A stretch of DNA of 42,552 nucleotides, from assembly GCF_009911645.1 (NCBI RefSeq), contig NZ_QWKI01000127.1, forward strand, positions 1 to 42,552, in the 5' to 3' direction. The DNA comes from Pseudoflavonifractor sp. 60 (GTDB taxonomy: Bacteria; Bacillota; Clostridia; Oscillospirales; Oscillospiraceae). Of this stretch, positions 40,826 through 42,552 are shown piece by piece. Below the pieces are notes generated by a model. The model saw only the letters and a list, made by a program, of their open reading frames with translations, had not been told where the DNA came from and made no database searches. Every line of letters begins with the position of its first letter. The first letter of the stretch is position 1. The position numbers were made by a program, and so were the translations under genes.

Positions 40826-40854
40826 TTGACAGGAAACGTGTTAGCGTGTATAAT
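40826..40854 (+). promoter_or_regulatory. Fully consensus sigma-A promoter
   Basis: TTGACA (40826-40831), exactly 17 nt, TATAAT (40849-40854). All twelve defined bases match. It drives the 48-aa gene and perhaps trmFO by readthrough. Confidence 0.92.
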
Positions 40855-40886
40855 ACTGTTATTCTGATACAAGGAGGACTGACAAC

Positions 40887-41033
40887 ATGGGACAGACAGA
40901 TAAGCAGTTTAATGGGTTTCTGAGAGTGATTATCCGGGATTTGAAGGACGCGATTGCTGAGACTGACCCAGATAAGAAGCAGAAAATGCTGGAAGCCCTT
41001 CTGAACGATTTGCAGACCACATTGGAAGACTAA
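40887..41033 (+). CDS. Small acidic helical protein (48 aa)
   Basis: A short gene begins at ATG 40887, 8 nt after AAGGAGG, and stops with TAA at 41031. The product starts MGQTDKQFNGFLRVII and continues with charged helix (DLKDAIAETDPDKKQKMLEALL), ending LQTTLED. It has no membrane segment, no cysteine, and two likely helices, suggesting a small helical hairpin that may oligomerise. Own consensus promoter and own terminator make it a discrete, probably highly expressed unit. I do not recognise its function. Confidence 0.8.
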   Translation: MGQTDKQFNGFLRVIIRDLKDAIAETDPDKKQKMLEALLNDLQTTLED

Positions 41034-41039
41034 ACATGT

Positions 41040-41070
41040 GGGGCGGCGGCCAGCCGCCCCATTGTGATTT
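41040..41070 (+). terminator. Terminator of the 48-aa gene
   Basis: GGGGCGGC (41040-41047), loop GGCCA, GCCGCCCC (41053-41060), then ATTGTGATTTTA. The T-run is interrupted, so some readthrough into trmFO is likely. Confidence 0.8.
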
Positions 41071-41088
41071 TACAAAAGAGGAACCGAC

Positions 41089-42396
41089 ATGGACAGAGTA
41101 ATTGTCATCGGCGCGGGTCTGGCGGGGAGCGAGGCGGCCTGGCAGCTGGCCCGGCGAGGGATTCCGGTGGAGCTGCGGGAGATGAAACCCCAAAAAATGA
41201 CTCCCGCCCACCACACGGCGTACTTCGGAGAGCTGGTGTGCTCCAACTCCCTGCGCTCCGACCAGCTGGAGAACGCGGTGGGCCTGCTGAAGGAGGAGCT
41301 GCGCCAGTGCAAATCCCTGATTATGGCCTGCGCCGACGCCCACCGGGTTGAGGCGGGGGGCGCCCTGGCGGTGGACCGTCACGCCTTTGCCGCCGCCATC
41401 ACCGAAGCAATCAGGACCAACCCCAACATCACCGTGGCGGAGGGGGAGGTCACGGAAATTCCCCCGGAGGGGCAGGTCATCATCGCCACTGGGCCGCTGA
41501 CCTCTCAGGCGCTGTCGGAGGAGATTGGGAAACTGTTCCCCCACAGCAAATACCTCAATTTCTTTGACGCCGCCGCCCCCCTGGTCACCTTTGACAGTGT
41601 GGACATGGACAGCGCCTGGTTCGCCTCCCGCTACGACCGGGGGACGCCGGACTACATCAACTGCCCCCTGACCCGGGAGGAGTACGACGCCTTTTGGACG
41701 GAGCTGACCACAGCCCAGGAGGCGGAGGTCCACGGCTTTGAGGACGCGGGGGTGTTTGAGGGCTGTATGCCAGTGGAGGTGATGGCCCGGCGGGGGCGGG
41801 ATACCCTGTGCTACGGGCCCCTGAAGCCGGTGGGCCTGCGGGATCCCAAGACGGGGAAGGAGCCCTTTGCCGTGGTCCAGCTGCGCAAGGACAACGCCCA
41901 GGGGTCCATCTACAATATGGTGGGCTTTCAGACGCACTTGAAGTGGCCGGAGCAGAAGCGGGTGTTTTCCATGATTCCCGCCCTGAAAAACGCGGAGTTT
42001 GTGCGCTATGGAGTGATGCACCGAAACACCTTCCTGGACTCCCCCCGCCTGCTGGACCGTTACTACCGGGTACAGGGCCGGGAGCGGCTGATGTTTGCCG
42101 GGCAGATCACCGGAGTGGAGGGCTATGTGGAGTCCACCGCCTCCGGGTGTCTGGCGGCTCTGGAGCTGGCCCGGCGGCTGGAGGGAAAACCGCCCATTGA
42201 TTTTCCTCGGGAGACTGCAATGGGCGCTTTGGCTCTTTACATCAGTGACCAGAGTGTGGTAAACTTTCAGCCGATGAATATCAATTTTGGCCTCATTCCC
42301 CAGTTGGGCTACCGGGTGAAGGGGAAGCGGAATAAAAACGCAGAAATTTCCCGGCGGGCCCTGGAGGCGCTGGAAAAGCTGGAGCTTAAATTGTAA
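41089..42396 (+). CDS. trmFO: Methylenetetrahydrofolate--tRNA-(uracil-5-)-methyltransferase
   Basis: Flavoprotein that makes ribothymidine at tRNA position 54 using methylene-THF. 435 residues. The FAD-binding GAGLAGSEAAW lies at residues 8-18, with EMKPQKMTPAH after it. Cys51 in GELVCSNSLRS corresponds to the conserved catalytic-region cysteine of the family. C-terminal segments FAGQITGVEGYVESTASG and NINFGLIPQL are typical. AGAGGA lies 6 nt before ATG 41089. The order dprA-topA-trmFO is a standard Firmicute arrangement, here interrupted by the 48-aa gene. Confidence 0.97.
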   Translation: MDRVIVIGAGLAGSEAAWQLARRGIPVELREMKPQKMTPAHHTAYFGELVCSNSLRSDQLENAVGLLKEELRQCKSLIMACADAHRVEAGGALAVDRHAFAAAITEAIRTNPNITVAEGEVTEIPPEGQVIIATGPLTSQALSEEIGKLFPHSKYLNFFDAAAPLVTFDSVDMDSAWFASRYDRGTPDYINCPLTREEYDAFWTELTTAQEAEVHGFEDAGVFEGCMPVEVMARRGRDTLCYGPLKPVGLRDPKTGKEPFAVVQLRKDNAQGSIYNMVGFQTHLKWPEQKRVFSMIPALKNAEFVRYGVMHRNTFLDSPRLLDRYYRVQGRERLMFAGQITGVEGYVESTASGCLAALELARRLEGKPPIDFPRETAMGALALYISDQSVVNFQPMNINFGLIPQLGYRVKGKRNKNAEISRRALEALEKLELKL

Positions 42397-42401
42397 GGAT
42401 G

Positions 42402-42419
42402 CCCAGTGTACACACTGGG
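42402..42419 (+). terminator. Short perfect dyad after trmFO
   Basis: CCCAGTGT-AC-ACACTGGG, a near-continuous palindrome 5 bp after the stop codon, with no T-run. A possible weak terminator. Confidence 0.35.
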
Positions 42420-42496
42420 GCGGGGGATTGTCCCTGGGGGCACTGTCCTCTACCTCAGATTTCAAGTCGAAGTAATGCCAGCCAGTCAATCCCCAC

Positions 42497-42524
42497 CGCT
42501 TCGCGGAGCCCCTTTTCAAAGGGG
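42497..42524 (+). repeat. Hairpin-bearing intergenic sequence at the right edge
   Basis: CCCCTTT-TC-AAAGGGG (42509-42524) preceded by a smaller dyad around cgcttcgcg. Its compact GC-rich form resembles the dispersed intergenic hairpins of these genomes. The last 150 bases of the window hold no gene that I can support. Confidence 0.4.
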
Positions 42525-42552
42525 CCAGGCCGCCTGCGGGCGGGACGAGGGA

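Overview
The window comes from a spore-forming, GC-rich Clostridia bacterium, most likely an Oscillospiraceae-type gut Firmicute (Flavonifractor/Lawsonibacter/Oscillibacter neighbourhood). That placement is inferred from protein character, strong Shine-Dalgarno sites, a Bacillus-type glutamine synthetase, a meso-diaminopimelate murein pathway (MurE with a DNPR motif, DapF, LysA), SpoVD and a SpoIID-like protein. No rRNA, tRNA, CRISPR array, prophage or transposase gene was seen.

Layout. 1-4.5 kb: tail of a YcxB-like gene, valS, a tiny membrane protein and an aldo/keto reductase with two ferredoxin-like clusters. 4.5-11.9 kb (minus strand): a long operon transcribed DUF512 radical-SAM protein, der, plsY copy 2, plsY copy 1, gpsA, alaX-type editing protein and a guanylate-kinase-like protein, followed by a separately promoted 71-aa protein. 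plsY is tandemly duplicated, and fossil ends of der and gpsA lie between the copies. 12-15.2 kb: a Uma2-family gene, a three-gene operon for a peptidoglycan-binding/SpoIID-like set of probable spore proteins, and a convergent 61-aa gene. 15.2-29.8 kb: family-4 uracil-DNA glycosylase on the minus strand, then the division and cell wall (dcw) cluster mraZ-rsmH-ftsL-spoVD-murE-mraY-ftsW-murG-murA-ftsQ-ftsZ. murF, murD, murC and ftsA are not in the cluster, and intergenic repeats occupy two of its gaps. 29.8-31.4 kb: an XRE regulator-lrgA-lrgB operon divergent from a small gene. 31.4-37.1 kb: lysA diverging from glnA, then dapF, a SpoU-type RNA methyltransferase and an MFS transporter. 37.2-42.4 kb: dprA, topA, a 48-aa acidic protein with a fully consensus promoter, and trmFO.

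How it fits together. Most genes serve envelope growth: phospholipid precursor (gpsA, plsY), DAP supply (dapF, lysA), lipid II synthesis and septation (dcw). A promoter-like motif, AC-N17-CATAGGAT(A/G), matches the known sigma-K consensus. It occurs just upstream of murA, of the SpoIID-like operon and of the 71-aa gene, suggesting that murein and coat functions here are re-used in the mother cell during sporulation. The best leads for new biology are this putative regulon with its SpoIID-like operon, the plsY duplication scar, the XRE-controlled lrgAB locus and the 48-aa protein beside topA.
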